A DNA stretch of 64,000 nucleotides from Sphingomonas parva (ex Maeng et al. 2020) (lineage in GTDB: Bacteria; Pseudomonadota; Alphaproteobacteria; Sphingomonadales; Sphingomonadaceae). Shown here in pieces: positions 55,403-64,000 of the stretch (positions are counted from its first letter, which is position 1; each line of letters opens with the position of its first letter). The stretch lies in assembly GCF_004564275.1 (NCBI RefSeq), contig NZ_SPDV01000007.1:143386-207385 (forward strand), written 5' to 3'. Below the pieces are notes generated by a model. The model was not told the origin of the DNA. It worked only from the letters and a program-made list of their open reading frames with translations, and did not search any database. Both the position numbers and the translations under genes were made by a program.

Positions 55403-55909
55403 TCAACACCAGGCGTCGATCGCAGCCCAGCCATAAGCGCCGGGCAGCGTTCTTGCGTTGCGCGCGTCGACTCCGCCGAGCGCCACCACCGGCACCCGCG
55501 CTTGCCCGGCGATCAGGCCGAAGCGTGCCCGGCCAAGCGGTCGCGCACCGGGATGCGAGCGGGTCGGGAAGACCGGGGAGAGGAAGACGAGCCCGGCACC
55601 GGCCCGCTCGGCCGCCCGCAGCTCGCGCAGATCGTGAGCCGAGGCTGTCCTGAGCCCGCGTCCCTGCCGGTTGTGGACGCCGTCGCCGGCAAGCCGCCGA
55701 GGTCCGGCGACGATCAGCATCAGGCCTCGCCGCCGCGCCACTCTCCGCACCTCTGCGAACAGCGTGCGGCGCTCGCGCGGCGGCGTGGAATAGTAACGAA
55801 AGACGACTCCCGCGCCGCGCGGGAGGCGCTCCAGCGCCGCCCACAGCCTTTCTCCCAGCCGTTCGTCGGTCATCAGCCAGAGGCGCGGCAGAGGCTGGCG
55901 GCGGGGCAT
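55403..55909 (-). CDS. Short thiamine-phosphate synthase / TenI-like protein
   Basis: A 168-residue TIM-barrel protein related to ThiE/TenI. Visible blocks are LWLMTDERLG, GVHNRQ (ThiE usually GVHLGQ), SAHDLRELRAAERAGAGLVF, SPVFPTRSHPGARPLG and VVALGGVDARNA. The usual substrate-binding Q-x-R-x-K segment near residue 40 is replaced (FRYYSTPP), and it is about 40 residues shorter than ThiE. It is closer to TenI, whose aminopyrimidine isomerase role is distinct, so the annotation as ThiE is uncertain. Divergent from yggS; the two starts overlap-adjacent within 22 bases. Confidence 0.72.
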   Translation of the reverse strand: MPRRQPLPRLWLMTDERLGERLWAALERLPRGAGVVFRYYSTPPRERRTLFAEVRRVARRRGLMLIVAGPRRLAGDGVHNRQGRGLRTASAHDLRELRAAERAGAGLVFLSPVFPTRSHPGARPLGRARFGLIAGQARVPVVALGGVDARNARTLPGAYGWAAIDAWC

Positions 55910-55931
55910 GGCGCTTCCTATAGCAGCCGCC

Positions 55932-56597
55932 ATGAATGGTGCATCAGAGGAACGGTTGGCCGAGATCCGGTCGAGGATCGACAGAGCGGCGAAGCTCGCC
56001 GGGCGCAGGAGCGGGGAGGTGCGCCTGATCGCCATCTCCAAGACCCATGACATTGCGGCGATCCGGCCGGTGCTCGAGGCGGGGCATCGCCTGTTCGGCG
56101 AGAACCGGGTCCAGGAGGCGCAGGAGAAATGGCCTGCCCTCAAGACGGACTATCCGGACGCCGAACTCCATCTCGTCGGCAGGCTGCAGTCGAACAAGGC
56201 CGAAGACGCCGTCCGGCTTTTCGATGCGATCCACGCGATCGACCGGCCATCGCTGATCGGGGCATTGGCCGCCGCGATCGGCAAGATCGGGCGCACGCCG
56301 CTGTGTTTCATCCAGGTCAACATCGGCGACGAGCCCCAGAAAGGGGGCTGCGCCGTGGCCGAGCTTCCCGCACTGCTCGACGCCGCGCAGGCCGCCGGCC
56401 TGCCGGTCGCCGGGCTGATGTGCATCCCGCCCGCGGAGCTCGAGCCAGCGCCCTATTTCGCGCTGCTCGCCAAGCTCGCGCGCCGCCATGGCCTCGATGG
56501 ACTCAGCATGGGCATGTCGGGCGATTTCGAGACCGCGGTGACGCTCGGCGCCACCCACGTCCGCGTTGGGACCGCCCTGTTCGGAGAGCGCGGGTGA
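55932..56597 (+). CDS. PLP homeostasis protein YggS
   Basis: A 221-residue COG0325 protein that binds pyridoxal phosphate and balances B6 and amino acid pools. The PLP lysine is Lys37 in LIAISKTHD, with GENRVQEAQEKW, LHLVGRLQSNKA, GLMCIPP and LSMGMSGDFETAV. No enzyme activity is established in the family. The ATG at 55932 fits family length; an upstream ATG at 55908 overlaps the ThiE-like start. Confidence 0.95.
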   Translation: MNGASEERLAEIRSRIDRAAKLAGRRSGEVRLIAISKTHDIAAIRPVLEAGHRLFGENRVQEAQEKWPALKTDYPDAELHLVGRLQSNKAEDAVRLFDAIHAIDRPSLIGALAAAIGKIGRTPLCFIQVNIGDEPQKGGCAVAELPALLDAAQAAGLPVAGLMCIPPAELEPAPYFALLAKLARRHGLDGLSMGMSGDFETAVTLGATHVRVGTALFGERG

Positions 56598-56682
56598 GGT
56601 TCGAGGATGCCGTCGAACCGAATACGCACGCGTCGACTAAATGCGTGACTGCCCTGCCACCACGCATGCGCGGGGCACGCGC

Positions 56683-57345
56683 ATGAGGTTCGACGGCATC
56701 ATCTTCGATTTCGACGGAGTCCTGCTCGAGAGCGAATATGCGGGCAATCTGCAGATCGCCGAATATCTGACAGGCATCGGCCACCCGACGACGGCCGAGC
56801 AGTCGATGGCCGAGTTCATGGGCCTGTCCGGAGCCGATTTCCTGGCGGCGATCGAGAGATGGATCGGCCGGCCGGTTCCCGAGGATTTTCACGTCGCGCG
56901 GGCGGAGGAGGATGAGCGCGTCCTCGCCGAGGGGCTGGAATCGGTCGCCGGCTCGATCGCCTTCATCGAATCGCTGCCGCTCGATCTGCCGAAGGCGATC
57001 GCCTCGTCGAGCAAGAGCCTTTGGATCGAGACCCATCTCGATCATCTGAAGCTGCGCCATCACTTCGAGGGGATGATCTTCAGCGGCCATGAGCATGTCG
57101 CGCGCGGCAAGCCGGCGCCGGACATCTATCTCCTCGCCGCCGAGAGGATGGGCGTGTCGATCGAGCGCATGGTGATCCTCGAGGATTCGGCGGTCGGGGT
57201 GAAAGGCGCCGTGGCCTCGGGAGCCGAGGTGATCGGGCTGGTCGCGGGGCGTCACTGCGGCCCCGATCACGCCGAACGGCTTCGCGCTCTTGGCGTCCAC
57301 CACATCGCCGGGAGCTTCACCGACGTGGCGCGGCTGATCGCCTGA
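56683..57345 (+). CDS. HAD-superfamily hydrolase (PGM-like)
   Basis: A 220-residue phosphatase with the HAD nucleophile Asp9 in IIFDFDGVLLESE, Asp11, the Lys in ARGKPAPDIYLL and the acidic motif IV ILEDSAVGVKGA. Cap insertion C1 follows motif I. The sugar-phosphate substrate is unknown; phosphoglycolate or beta-phosphoglucomutase relatives are close. The ATG at 56683 places motif I at residue 7, as usual; the ORF extends 14 codons upstream. Confidence 0.92.
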   Translation: MRFDGIIFDFDGVLLESEYAGNLQIAEYLTGIGHPTTAEQSMAEFMGLSGADFLAAIERWIGRPVPEDFHVARAEEDERVLAEGLESVAGSIAFIESLPLDLPKAIASSSKSLWIETHLDHLKLRHHFEGMIFSGHEHVARGKPAPDIYLLAAERMGVSIERMVILEDSAVGVKGAVASGAEVIGLVAGRHCGPDHAERLRALGVHHIAGSFTDVARLIA

Positions 57346-57374
57346 CCGCGCGTCAGGGCGCGTGCCCGTCGACG

Positions 57375-58418
57375 CTAGAGTTCGTGGCCGCTCCGCCGCC
57401 GCTTGGTGTCGAGATAGGCCTGGTTGTGGGGGTTGAGGCCGCGCTTCAGCGGCACGCGCTCGCGCACCCGGATTCCTGCGGCTTCCAGCCCCGCAACCTT
57501 GCGGGGGTTGTTGGTCAGGAGACGCACCTCGTCCTGGCCGAGCGCTTCGAGCATCCGCGCCGCGACCGCGAAGCTGCGCTCGTCGTCCCCGAAGCCGAGC
57601 CGCAGATTCGCGTCGACGGTGTCGAAGCCCTGGTCCTGCAGGGCATAAGCGCGCAGCTTGTTGATCAGGCCGATGCCGCGGCCCTCCTGGCGCAGGTAGA
57701 GCAGGATCCCCCAGCCGGATTCGGCGATCGCGCGGACCGCGCCCTCGAGCTGCGGTCCGCAGTCGCATTTCAGCGAGCCGAGCACGTCCCCGGTCAGGCA
57801 CTCGCTGTGCAGGCGGACGAGCGGCGGCGCTCCGCTCGGCTGGCCGATCAGCAATGCGACATGTTCGGCCGGATCGCCGGTCGACCGGAAGGCGACGATC
57901 TCGGCCTTCTCGGCTTCGGCAATCGGCAGCCGCGCGCGCGAGGCGATCGTCACCGTCGGCTCGTGCACGGCGGCGGCGATGACCTCGCTCGCCAGCTGGA
58001 GCGAATCCTCGCCCGCCACGCCGCCGGCGAACAGCGCCGGAAGCAGCCCGGCAAGGCGGGTGAGCTGGATCGCCGCTGCCGCCCCGGCGGGGGGCGGGCA
58101 GGCGCGGAACGGCCCCTTGAGCGGACTGGCGAGGTCACGGGCGGGATCGGCGATCGCCACCGCCTCGGCAAGATCGATCCACGGCATCCGGGCGATCCGC
58201 ACCGGCGCGGTCGGCACGGCGTCGCGCTGGTTGGCGAGCTTGAGCGTGACGGCGCGCGGTCCCGAAATCAGCAGGTCGGCCGGAGCCTCGGCATCGAAGG
58301 CGCCGAGCGCGCCCTCGTCGGCCGTCTCGACCGCCAGAAAGGCGGTGCCGTCGATCGTCACCGGCCAGCCGCGCCGCAGCGCGTCGACGGCGCGGGCGAC
58401 GTCGCGGCCGCTGCTCAC
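57375..58418 (-). CDS. ribA: GTP cyclohydrolase II with N-terminal extension
   Basis: Opens the GTP imidazole ring in riboflavin synthesis. The C-terminal ~200 residues are the catalytic domain: zinc cysteines in [35 protein letters not shown] and [12 protein letters not shown]. The preceding ~150 residues form an extra domain with a degenerate resemblance to RibB (RGWPVTIDG at the start), not functional by its motifs. Total 347 residues. The GTG at 58418 overlaps the xth stop (GTGA). Confidence 0.93.
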   Translation of the reverse strand: MSSGRDVARAVDALRRGWPVTIDGTAFLAVETADEGALGAFDAEAPADLLISGPRAVTLKLANQRDAVPTAPVRIARMPWIDLAEAVAIADPARDLASPLKGPFRACPPPAGAAAAIQLTRLAGLLPALFAGGVAGEDSLQLASEVIAAAVHEPTVTIASRARLPIAEAEKAEIVAFRSTGDPAEHVALLIGQPSGAPPLVRLHSECLTGDVLGSLKCDCGPQLEGAVRAIAESGWGILLYLRQEGRGIGLINKLRAYALQDQGFDTVDANLRLGFGDDERSFAVAARMLEALGQDEVRLLTNNPRKVAGLEAAGIRVRERVPLKRGLNPHNQAYLDTKRRRSGHEL

Positions 58419-59209
58419 ATCGCGAACTCGGTGACGAGCGGCACGTGGTCGGAAGGCTTCAGCCAGCTGCGGCAGACCTCGTGCACCTCGTGGGACACGG
58501 CCTGGGCGGCGACGTCCTTGGTCGCCCACATATGGTCGAGCCGCCGCCCGCGATCGTTCTTGGTGTGGTCGGGCGAACGGTAGCTCCACCAGGTGTGGAG
58601 GCGCTTCGGCGCAGGGTGGAAATGGCGGCCGAGATCGACCCAGTCGTTGCTGCTCTGCAGGCGGCCGAGCGCCTCGACCTCGATCGGCGTGTGGCTGACG
58701 ACCTTCAGCAGCTGCTTGTGGTTCCAGACGTCGCATTCGAGCGGCGCGACGTTGAAGTCGCCGACCAGGACGGTGGGATGGCAGCAGCTCTCGGACCAGC
58801 GGGTCATCCGCTCGATGAAGTCGAGCTTCTGCCCGAACTTGGGGTTGAGCTCGCGGTCCGGAATGTCGCCGCCGGCGGGTATGTAGACGTTCTCGAGCCG
58901 TACGCCGCTTGCCAGGCGCACGCCGACGTGCCGCGCCTCGCCGTTCGCCTGCCAGTCGAAATGCTGCTCTTCCTCGATCGGCACGCGGCTGAGGATGGCG
59001 ACGCCGTGGTGCATGCGCTGGCCGCGGACCACCTGGTGGACATAGCCGAGCGCGCGGAATCCCTCGGCCGGGAAGTCCGCGTCGACGACCTTCGTCTCCT
59101 GCAGGCACAATATGTCAGGTGCGTGCTCGCGCAGGAACTGTTCGACGATGCCGAGGCGGAAGCGGACGGAATTGATGTTCCAGGAAGCGATCTTGAGAGT
59201 GGAGGACAT
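58415..59209 (-). CDS. xth: Exodeoxyribonuclease III (AP endonuclease)
   Basis: Repairs abasic sites. The 264 residues begin [13 protein letters not shown] and contain LCLQETKV with Glu38, [25 protein letters not shown] and the C-terminal [10 protein letters not shown] with the catalytic His. The ATG at 59209 gives the family start. Coupled to ribA by GTGA. Upstream gap 59210-59459 holds a terminator and a possible small ORF. Confidence 0.96.
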   Translation of the reverse strand: MSSTLKIASWNINSVRFRLGIVEQFLREHAPDILCLQETKVVDADFPAEGFRALGYVHQVVRGQRMHHGVAILSRVPIEEEQHFDWQANGEARHVGVRLASGVRLENVYIPAGGDIPDRELNPKFGQKLDFIERMTRWSESCCHPTVLVGDFNVAPLECDVWNHKQLLKVVSHTPIEVEALGRLQSSNDWVDLGRHFHPAPKRLHTWWSYRSPDHTKNDRGRRLDHMWATKDVAAQAVSHEVHEVCRSWLKPSDHVPLVTEFAM

Positions 59210-59271
59210 GGCGTCGCGTCTAGCTGCCTGCGTCATTGCTGTCGATTGGTGCCGCCGCCGCTCAGGGCGCT

Positions 59272-59312
59272 GAAAGTAAAGGCCCCCGCTCCGGGGGCGT
59301 GGAGCGGGGGCC
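59272..59312 (-). terminator. Rho-independent terminator of lolA
   Basis: Perfect 12-bp stem GGCCCCCGCTCC (59281-59292) / GGAGCGGGGGCC (59301-59312) with an 8-base loop. On the minus strand it is followed by TTTACTTTC (59280-59272), a U-tract. It ends lolA transcription and insulates xth. Confidence 0.8.
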
Positions 59313-59323
59313 AACCTGGCGTG

Positions 59324-59416
59324 TTACGCGAGGTCGATCACGGTGCCCGGGTCGAGCAACAGGGGGAAAACCCGCCCCAGGTCCCGCAATCGCAATATGT
59401 TCTCTACCGATCCCAT
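59324..59416 (-). CDS. Possible 30-residue small ORF
   Basis: ATG (59416) to TAA, encoding MGSVENILRLRDLGRVFPLL and LDPGTVIDLA. Third-position GC is about 80%, like real genes nearby, and the peptide is mildly amphipathic. There is only a weak ribosome site (ACAGG directly before the ATG). It lies between lolA and the terminator. Unverified; could be chance. Confidence 0.25.
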   Translation of the reverse strand: MGSVENILRLRDLGRVFPLLLDPGTVIDLA

Positions 59417-59459
59417 CCTGTCGCGAGGATGAATGATTAACCGTTTCAGAGAAAAACTT

Positions 59460-60074
59460 TTATTTGGGCCGGGTGAAGCGGAAGGCGGTGTCCGCCACCG
59501 GCACGTTGAAGCGCTGGTTGGTCAGCTTCACCGTCGTTCGGTTGTTCTGCGCGTCGATCACGGTCCAGCCCTGGAGCAGCAGGCCGGCCGGCGCGCTGCG
59601 CACCTTGGCGAAGCCGAGGGTGACGGTGCCATATTGCGGCCGCTTGGGATCCTTGGCCTGAACGAGCAGGGTCTGGGAATCGTTGCGCACCACCTTGGCG
59701 ATCCGCGTCAGGTCCGGGTTCGGATCGAGCAGCACGCCCAGCGGCGAGTTGCCGATCGGCCAGTTGTCGACGCGCTTGGTCTCGTAATCGACCATGTACA
59801 ATTTGCTGCCGTCCGCGACGATCAGCATCGGCACGCCCTGCTGGTACTGGAAGCGGATCTTGCCCGGCCGCTTCAGGGTGAAGGTGCCGGAGAGGGTCTG
59901 GCCGCGCCGGTCGGTCTGGCTGAAGCTGGCGGTCATCGTGTTGACCGCCTTGAGGTGTGCGGTCACCGCGGCGAGCGGCGAGTTGGCCTGCGCCACCACC
60001 GCGGTCTGCGGCACGGCCACCGCAGCGGCGGCGATCGGCGCGACGGCCAGGGCAAGCGCTTTGGAACGCAACAT
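59460..60074 (-). CDS. lolA: Outer-membrane lipoprotein carrier protein LolA
   Basis: Periplasmic chaperone that carries lipoproteins from LolCDE to the outer membrane. The 204 residues start with a signal peptide (1-29, ending VVAQA) and show NTMTASFSQTDRRGQTLSG, KRPGKIRFQYQQGVPMLIVA and the C-terminal NRTTVKLTNQRFNVPVADT. AGGAG lies six bases before the ATG. 133 bp after ftsK on the same strand, in the same order as other alphaproteobacteria. Confidence 0.95.
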   Translation of the reverse strand: MLRSKALALAVAPIAAAAVAVPQTAVVAQANSPLAAVTAHLKAVNTMTASFSQTDRRGQTLSGTFTLKRPGKIRFQYQQGVPMLIVADGSKLYMVDYETKRVDNWPIGNSPLGVLLDPNPDLTRIAKVVRNDSQTLLVQAKDPKRPQYGTVTLGFAKVRSAPAGLLLQGWTVIDAQNNRTTVKLTNQRFNVPVADTAFRFTRPK

Positions 60075-60207
60075 CAGTATCTCCTGAAGCTCGATTTGTC
60101 GGGAGGGATAGGGATGTCGCGTTGAATGTCCACTGAACCCGAGGGTTCCCGTCGGTTCAGGTTCGCCGTGCCGATGGGAGCTCGTCCCATCGGCCTCGGC
60201 GCCCGCC

Positions 60208-62565
60208 TCAACCGATCGGGCGACCTTCCGGATCGACCAGGACCTCGCGGCGACCGACATGGTCCGGGACGCTGACGATGCCGTCCTTCTCCATCCGCTC
60301 GATCAGCCGGGCGGCATTGTTGTAGCCGACGCGCAGCTGCCGCTGCAGGTAGGACGTGGAGGCCTTCTGGCTCTCGGCGACGGTCTGCACCGCCTTGCGA
60401 TAGAGCTGCGTCTCGGCGTCGTCGTCGCCGGTCGGCTGGCCCTCGAACATGTAGCCGCCGTCCTCCGGCTCCTCGGTGACCGCCTGGATATAGTCCGGCT
60501 GCCCCTGGCCCCGCCAGTAATCGGCGACGGCGCGGACCTCCTCGTCCGAGACGAACGGGCCGTGGACGCGGGCGATCTGCTTGCCGCCGGGCATGTAGAG
60601 CATGTCGCCCTTGCCGAGCAGCTGCTCGGCGCCCTGCTCGCCCAGGATAGTGCGGGAATCGATCTTCGAAGTGACGGCGAACGAGATGCGGGTCGGCAGG
60701 TTCGCCTTGATCACGCCGGTGATGACGTCGACCGACGGCCGCTGGGTGGCCATGATCAGGTGGATGCCGGCCGCGCGCGCCTTCTGGGCGAGCCGCTGGA
60801 TCAGGAACTCGACCTCCTTGCCCGCGGTCATCATCAGATCGGCGAGCTCGTCGACCACGACGACGATCTGCGGCAGGATCTCGTATTCCAGCTCCTCCAT
60901 CTCGTATTTCGGCTGGCCGGTCTCGGGATCGTAGCCGGTCTGGACGCGGCGGCCGAGCGTCTGCCCCTTCGATTTCGCCTCGCGCACCTTGGCATTGAAG
61001 CTGGAGAGCTGACGGACGCCGACGGAGGCCATCATCCGGTAGCGCTCCTCCATCTGCTCCACCGTCCACTTCAGCGCACGGATCGCCTTGGCGGGCTCGG
61101 TGACGACCGGAGAGAGCAGGTGGGGGATGTCGTCGTAGATGCTGAGCTCGAGCATCTTCGGATCGATCATGATCATTTTGCACTGCTCGGGCGTCAGCCG
61201 GTAGAGCAGCGACAGGATCATGCAGTTGAGTCCGACCGACTTGCCCGAGCCGGTGGTGCCCGCGACCAGCAGGTGCGGCATCGGCGCGAGATCGGCGACG
61301 ACGGGATCGCCGGCGATGTTCTTGCCGAGCACGATCGGCAGCTGCGCGACCTGATCTTCGAACGCGTGGCTGGCGATCAGCTCGGAGAGGGCGACCATCT
61401 CCCGCTTGGTGTTGGGGAGCTCGATGCCGATCACGCTGCGACCGGGAATCGTCGCGACTCGCGCCGAGAGGGCGGACATGTTGCGGGCGATGTCGTCGGC
61501 GAGCTGGATCACCCGACTGGCCTTGATGCCGCTCGCCGGCTCGAGCTCGTACATGGTAACGACCGGGCCGGGGCGAACCTCGACGATCTCGCCCTTCACC
61601 GAGAAGTCCTCCAGCACCGTCTCGAGCAGCCGCGCGTTGCGCTCGAGCGCCGCCTTGTCGAGCGTCGCGGTGCCGGCCGGCGGCGGGGGCGAGAGCAGAT
61701 CGAGCGGCGGCAGCTGGTAGGAATCGCCGAGGGCGAGCGACGCCTGACGGTCGCGCGACGGGCGCGGGCTCGGCGAAGGCGCCGGAGCACGCTCGTTGAT
61801 CACGGTGCGCGAGGGCTCCGCGCCGGCGACCACCGGGGCGCGGGCGGGCCGCTGAACCGGCGCATCGTCGATCTCGTCCTCGTCCTCGTCATGCTCGTAG
61901 GCGCCGGGCGCGGCGAGCGCGCGCGGCGTGCGGCGGAAGCGCCGCGACGCAATCCAGCCGAGCTCGTCCGGCTGCAGGCCCAGGCCGAACCAGATGCAGG
62001 TCAGGCCGGCCACGGCGAAGAGGACGATCAGGGCGATCCGGAAGGGCTCGACGATTCCTGGCTCGCCGATCGCACCGAGCCCGAGGCCGACGAGCTTGGC
62101 GACCGACAGGCCGAAGGCGCCGCCCCAGCCTGCGGGAAGGGCGTTCACCGCCTCGCCGGACAGCAGGGCCGCCGCGGTGCCGCTCAGCACCAGGCCGGCG
62201 ATCGTGAGCAGCAGCGACTTGCGCCAGCGCCCGGCGCCGACGCCGCGGGCGATGCGGACGCCGAGAAGCAGGACGAGCGGCAGGAGCAGGACGGCCGGCA
62301 GGCCCCAGAGGAAGAGCAGGAGATCGGCGGACAGCGCGCCGGGCGTGCCTAGCCAGTTGCCGACCGGTCCGGCAGCGGCTGTGTTCAGCGAGGGATCGCT
62401 GGTCCGGTAGCTCGCCAGCGCGAGCGCGGCGAGCAGCGCCGCGACGATCAGCGTGCCGCCGGCGATCAGCGCGCCGGTGCGCTGGGCGCGGCGCTTTGCG
62501 CCGGCGCGCCACTGCGCCATCCTCTCCTGCCGGGCGCTCTGCGTCGCCGAACTCGCCATCGCCAT
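60208..62565 (-). CDS. ftsK: DNA translocase FtsK
   Basis: Couples chromosome segregation to division by pumping DNA at the septum. About 785 residues from the ATG at 62565 (a TTG at 62622 would add 19). Four to five N-terminal membrane segments are followed by a short acidic/Pro-rich linker (EHDEDEDEIDDA). The motor has Walker A VAGTTGSGKSVGLNC and Walker B VVVVDELADLMM, and the C-terminal gamma winged helix is YLQRQLRVGYNNAARLIERM. All key residues are present. Confidence 0.96.
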   Translation of the reverse strand: MAMASSATQSARQERMAQWRAGAKRRAQRTGALIAGGTLIVAALLAALALASYRTSDPSLNTAAAGPVGNWLGTPGALSADLLLFLWGLPAVLLLPLVLLLGVRIARGVGAGRWRKSLLLTIAGLVLSGTAAALLSGEAVNALPAGWGGAFGLSVAKLVGLGLGAIGEPGIVEPFRIALIVLFAVAGLTCIWFGLGLQPDELGWIASRRFRRTPRALAAPGAYEHDEDEDEIDDAPVQRPARAPVVAGAEPSRTVINERAPAPSPSPRPSRDRQASLALGDSYQLPPLDLLSPPPPAGTATLDKAALERNARLLETVLEDFSVKGEIVEVRPGPVVTMYELEPASGIKASRVIQLADDIARNMSALSARVATIPGRSVIGIELPNTKREMVALSELIASHAFEDQVAQLPIVLGKNIAGDPVVADLAPMPHLLVAGTTGSGKSVGLNCMILSLLYRLTPEQCKMIMIDPKMLELSIYDDIPHLLSPVVTEPAKAIRALKWTVEQMEERYRMMASVGVRQLSSFNAKVREAKSKGQTLGRRVQTGYDPETGQPKYEMEELEYEILPQIVVVVDELADLMMTAGKEVEFLIQRLAQKARAAGIHLIMATQRPSVDVITGVIKANLPTRISFAVTSKIDSRTILGEQGAEQLLGKGDMLYMPGGKQIARVHGPFVSDEEVRAVADYWRGQGQPDYIQAVTEEPEDGGYMFEGQPTGDDDAETQLYRKAVQTVAESQKASTSYLQRQLRVGYNNAARLIERMEKDGIVSVPDHVGRREVLVDPEGRPIG

Positions 62566-62741
62566 GTGCCCCGTATGTTCCGCTCTAACCTCTTGATGCG
62601 CCTTGGGAGACTCTTCGGTCAAGCGCCTGGCGCGGCTCTCCCTCGTGGCGGCCGCGGAATTGCAGGGGCGTTAACCAGGCCGGGACGATTTTCCTGCCGG
62701 CCGTTGTTTCGCGGCAACGGATAAGGCGTTAAGGGCCAGCC

Positions 62742-63950
62742 ATGGAGCGCGCGGACGTCATCATTCTCGGCGGCGGGCTGGTCGGCCTGACCACCGCCAT
62801 CGCTCTCGACCGCCATGGTCTCTCGAGCATCGTCGTCGATCCGGCCGATCCGGAAAAGACGCTGGCCCCGGCCTTCGACGGCCGCGCCACCGCCGTTTCG
62901 AGCTCCTCCTATCGCATGCTCGAGGCAATCGGAGTCGCTGCCCGCCTCGAGGGCGAAGGCTGTCCGATCAACGGCATCCGGGTCAGCGACGGCCTGGAGC
63001 CCGGCGGCATCGATTTCGAGCCGGAGGAGGGGGACGATCCGCTCGGCATCATGTTCGAGAACCGCCGCCTTCGCCAGGCGCTGCGCGAGACGGCAGCGGA
63101 ATCGGCGCGGATCAACCTGCTGATGCCGGCGTCGGCCGCCGAGGTCGTTCGCGACGCGAATGGCGTACGCGTCGCGCTCGCGGACAGCCGGATGCTTGCG
63201 GCACCGCTGCTGATCGCCGCCGAGGGCCGCAATTCGCCGACCCGCGAGGCAGCGGGGATCGCGATGGCGCGTTGGAGCTACGCGCATTCGGCGATCGTGG
63301 TTACGGTCGACCACGAATATCATCACGAAAACATCGCCTACGAGATCTTCTATCCGGCCGGCCCGTTCGCGATTCTGCCAATGCTGCCCGGCACGCGCTC
63401 GGCGATCGTCTGGTCGGTGTCCTCGGCCGATGCACCCGCCGTCGCCGATCTGCCGGAACGGGCTCTGGCCGCCGAGATCGAGAAGAGAATGGGCGGGTTC
63501 CTCGGCAAGATCACGATCGCCGGGCCGCGCTGGAGCTATCCGCTCGGCTTCCACCATGCCGCCGGAATCACCGGTCAGCGTCTCGCCCTCGTCGGCGACG
63601 CCGCGCACGGAATCCATCCGATCGCCGGCCAGGGCCTGAACCTCGGCTTCCGCGACGCCGCCGCGCTCGTCCAGGTGCTGGTCGAAGGTGCCCGGCTCGG
63701 CCTCGATCTCGGCGACGCGCAATTGCTCGCCCGCTACGAACGCTGGCGCAGCCTCGACACCTTCATGGTCGCCGCCGCCACCGACGGCCTCACCCGGCTC
63801 TACGGCATTCCGGGCAGGACCGCGTCGGCGATCCGCCGCTTCGGCATGGGCCTGGTCCAGCGCGTCGGCCCGCTGCGCGACCAATTGATGGCCGAAGCGC
63901 GCGGCGAGACGGGCGACATGCCGCTGCTGCTCCGCGGCATGCCGATCTAG
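62742..63950 (+). CDS. UbiH/UbiF/Coq6-family FAD monooxygenase
   Basis: A 402-residue flavin monooxygenase for ubiquinone ring hydroxylation. The FAD motifs are VIILGGGLVGLTTAIALDRH at the N-terminus, the DGRATAVSSSSYRML block, and RLALVGDAAHGIHPIAGQGL with NLGFRDAA. Which ring position it hydroxylates cannot be told. Divergent from ftsK with a 176-bp gap holding both promoters. Confidence 0.92.
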   Translation: MERADVIILGGGLVGLTTAIALDRHGLSSIVVDPADPEKTLAPAFDGRATAVSSSSYRMLEAIGVAARLEGEGCPINGIRVSDGLEPGGIDFEPEEGDDPLGIMFENRRLRQALRETAAESARINLLMPASAAEVVRDANGVRVALADSRMLAAPLLIAAEGRNSPTREAAGIAMARWSYAHSAIVVTVDHEYHHENIAYEIFYPAGPFAILPMLPGTRSAIVWSVSSADAPAVADLPERALAAEIEKRMGGFLGKITIAGPRWSYPLGFHHAAGITGQRLALVGDAAHGIHPIAGQGLNLGFRDAAALVQVLVEGARLGLDLGDAQLLARYERWRSLDTFMVAAATDGLTRLYGIPGRTASAIRRFGMGLVQRVGPLRDQLMAEARGETGDMPLLLRGMPI

Positions 63951-63990
63951 ATCCTCCCTGTGAGGCGAAGCCTCATGGGGGGGGGGTGGA
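63951..63990. repeat. Intergenic hairpin with G-run at window end
   Basis: TGAGGC (63961-63966) / GCCTCA (63970-63975) with loop GAA, followed by a ten-G run (63977-63986) and GTGGAG. Resembles the element after rho at 42059 (both start ATCCTCC). Truncated by the window end; the homopolymer is assembly-sensitive. Confidence 0.45.
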
Positions 63991-64000
63991 GCCGCGGGGG

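Noticed and set aside
60259..62352. 697-aa plus-strand ORF antisense to ftsK
   Set aside because: No recognisable domain and exact mirror of ftsK.
62566..62622. TTG start of FtsK 19 codons upstream
   Set aside because: Possible, but weaker than the ATG at 62565 and without a better ribosome site; left as an alternative.

Overview
The window looks like a chromosomal core region of an alphaproteobacterium of the order Sphingomonadales. The evidence is very high GC with strong GC3 bias, frequent GTG/TTG starts with 1-4 bp stop/start overlaps, and lineage-type neighbours (DUF6489, DUF1491, DUF3576, a heparinase-family gene beside purH, a short ThiE/TenI protein). The genus cannot be fixed by eye. 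I found no phage, IS element, CRISPR array or rRNA operon. Nearly all of the sequence is coding on one strand or the other, and the long antisense ORFs are GC-bias shadows.

Layout. 1-7.5 kb: 3' end of nadB, an alpha/beta hydrolase, polA, a lipid-linked sugar flippase and a nitrilase-family hydrolase. 7.5-13.8 kb (minus): purH, heparinase-like protein, rpe, rsmB, htpX. 13.8-20.2 kb: a small SDHAF4-like gene, gpsA and tsaD (minus), hemC-hemD and a COG4223-like membrane protein (plus), then an overlapping metallophosphoesterase/nucleotidyltransferase pair (minus). 20.2-23.1 kb (minus): ftsE-ftsX-ydcF-plsC. 23.2-31.8 kb: zinc-ribbon protein, phosphofructokinase, tRNA-Leu(GAG), APC permease with msrB, class A PBP, YgjP-like and YcgN-like proteins, SCO1 and an ankyrin protein. 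31.8-35.1 kb (minus): mmcB, cell wall hydrolase, and hpf-ptsN-thioesterase-DUF1491.

The centrepiece is the probable chromosome replication origin. dnaQ-coaE-aroE-maf-ppsR run leftward and hemE-hemJ-rho run rightward from a 317-bp gap (38735-39051). This is the largest non-coding gap in the window. It holds a perfect DnaA box, a second degenerate box, an AT-rich stretch and five GANTC sites. To its right lie mnmE-mnmG-rsmG-parA-parB with two parS-like palindromes at 45.5 and 47.5 kb, one in an intergenic gap and one inside the rsmG reading frame. Replication start and segregation centre are thus about 7-9 kb apart, as in the hemE-side origins of other alphaproteobacteria.

49.9-64 kb: holA, lptE, leuS and a DUF3576 lipoprotein (one minus operon), an outer-membrane-like protein, a short ThiE/TenI protein, YggS, a HAD hydrolase, ribA-xth, lolA-ftsK and a UbiH-family monooxygenase. 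The window is dominated by housekeeping: replication and segregation, cell-envelope assembly, haem synthesis, tRNA modification. The best candidate for an undescribed functional unit is the overlapping nucleotidyltransferase/phosphoesterase pair at 18.6-20.1 kb, whose job is unknown.
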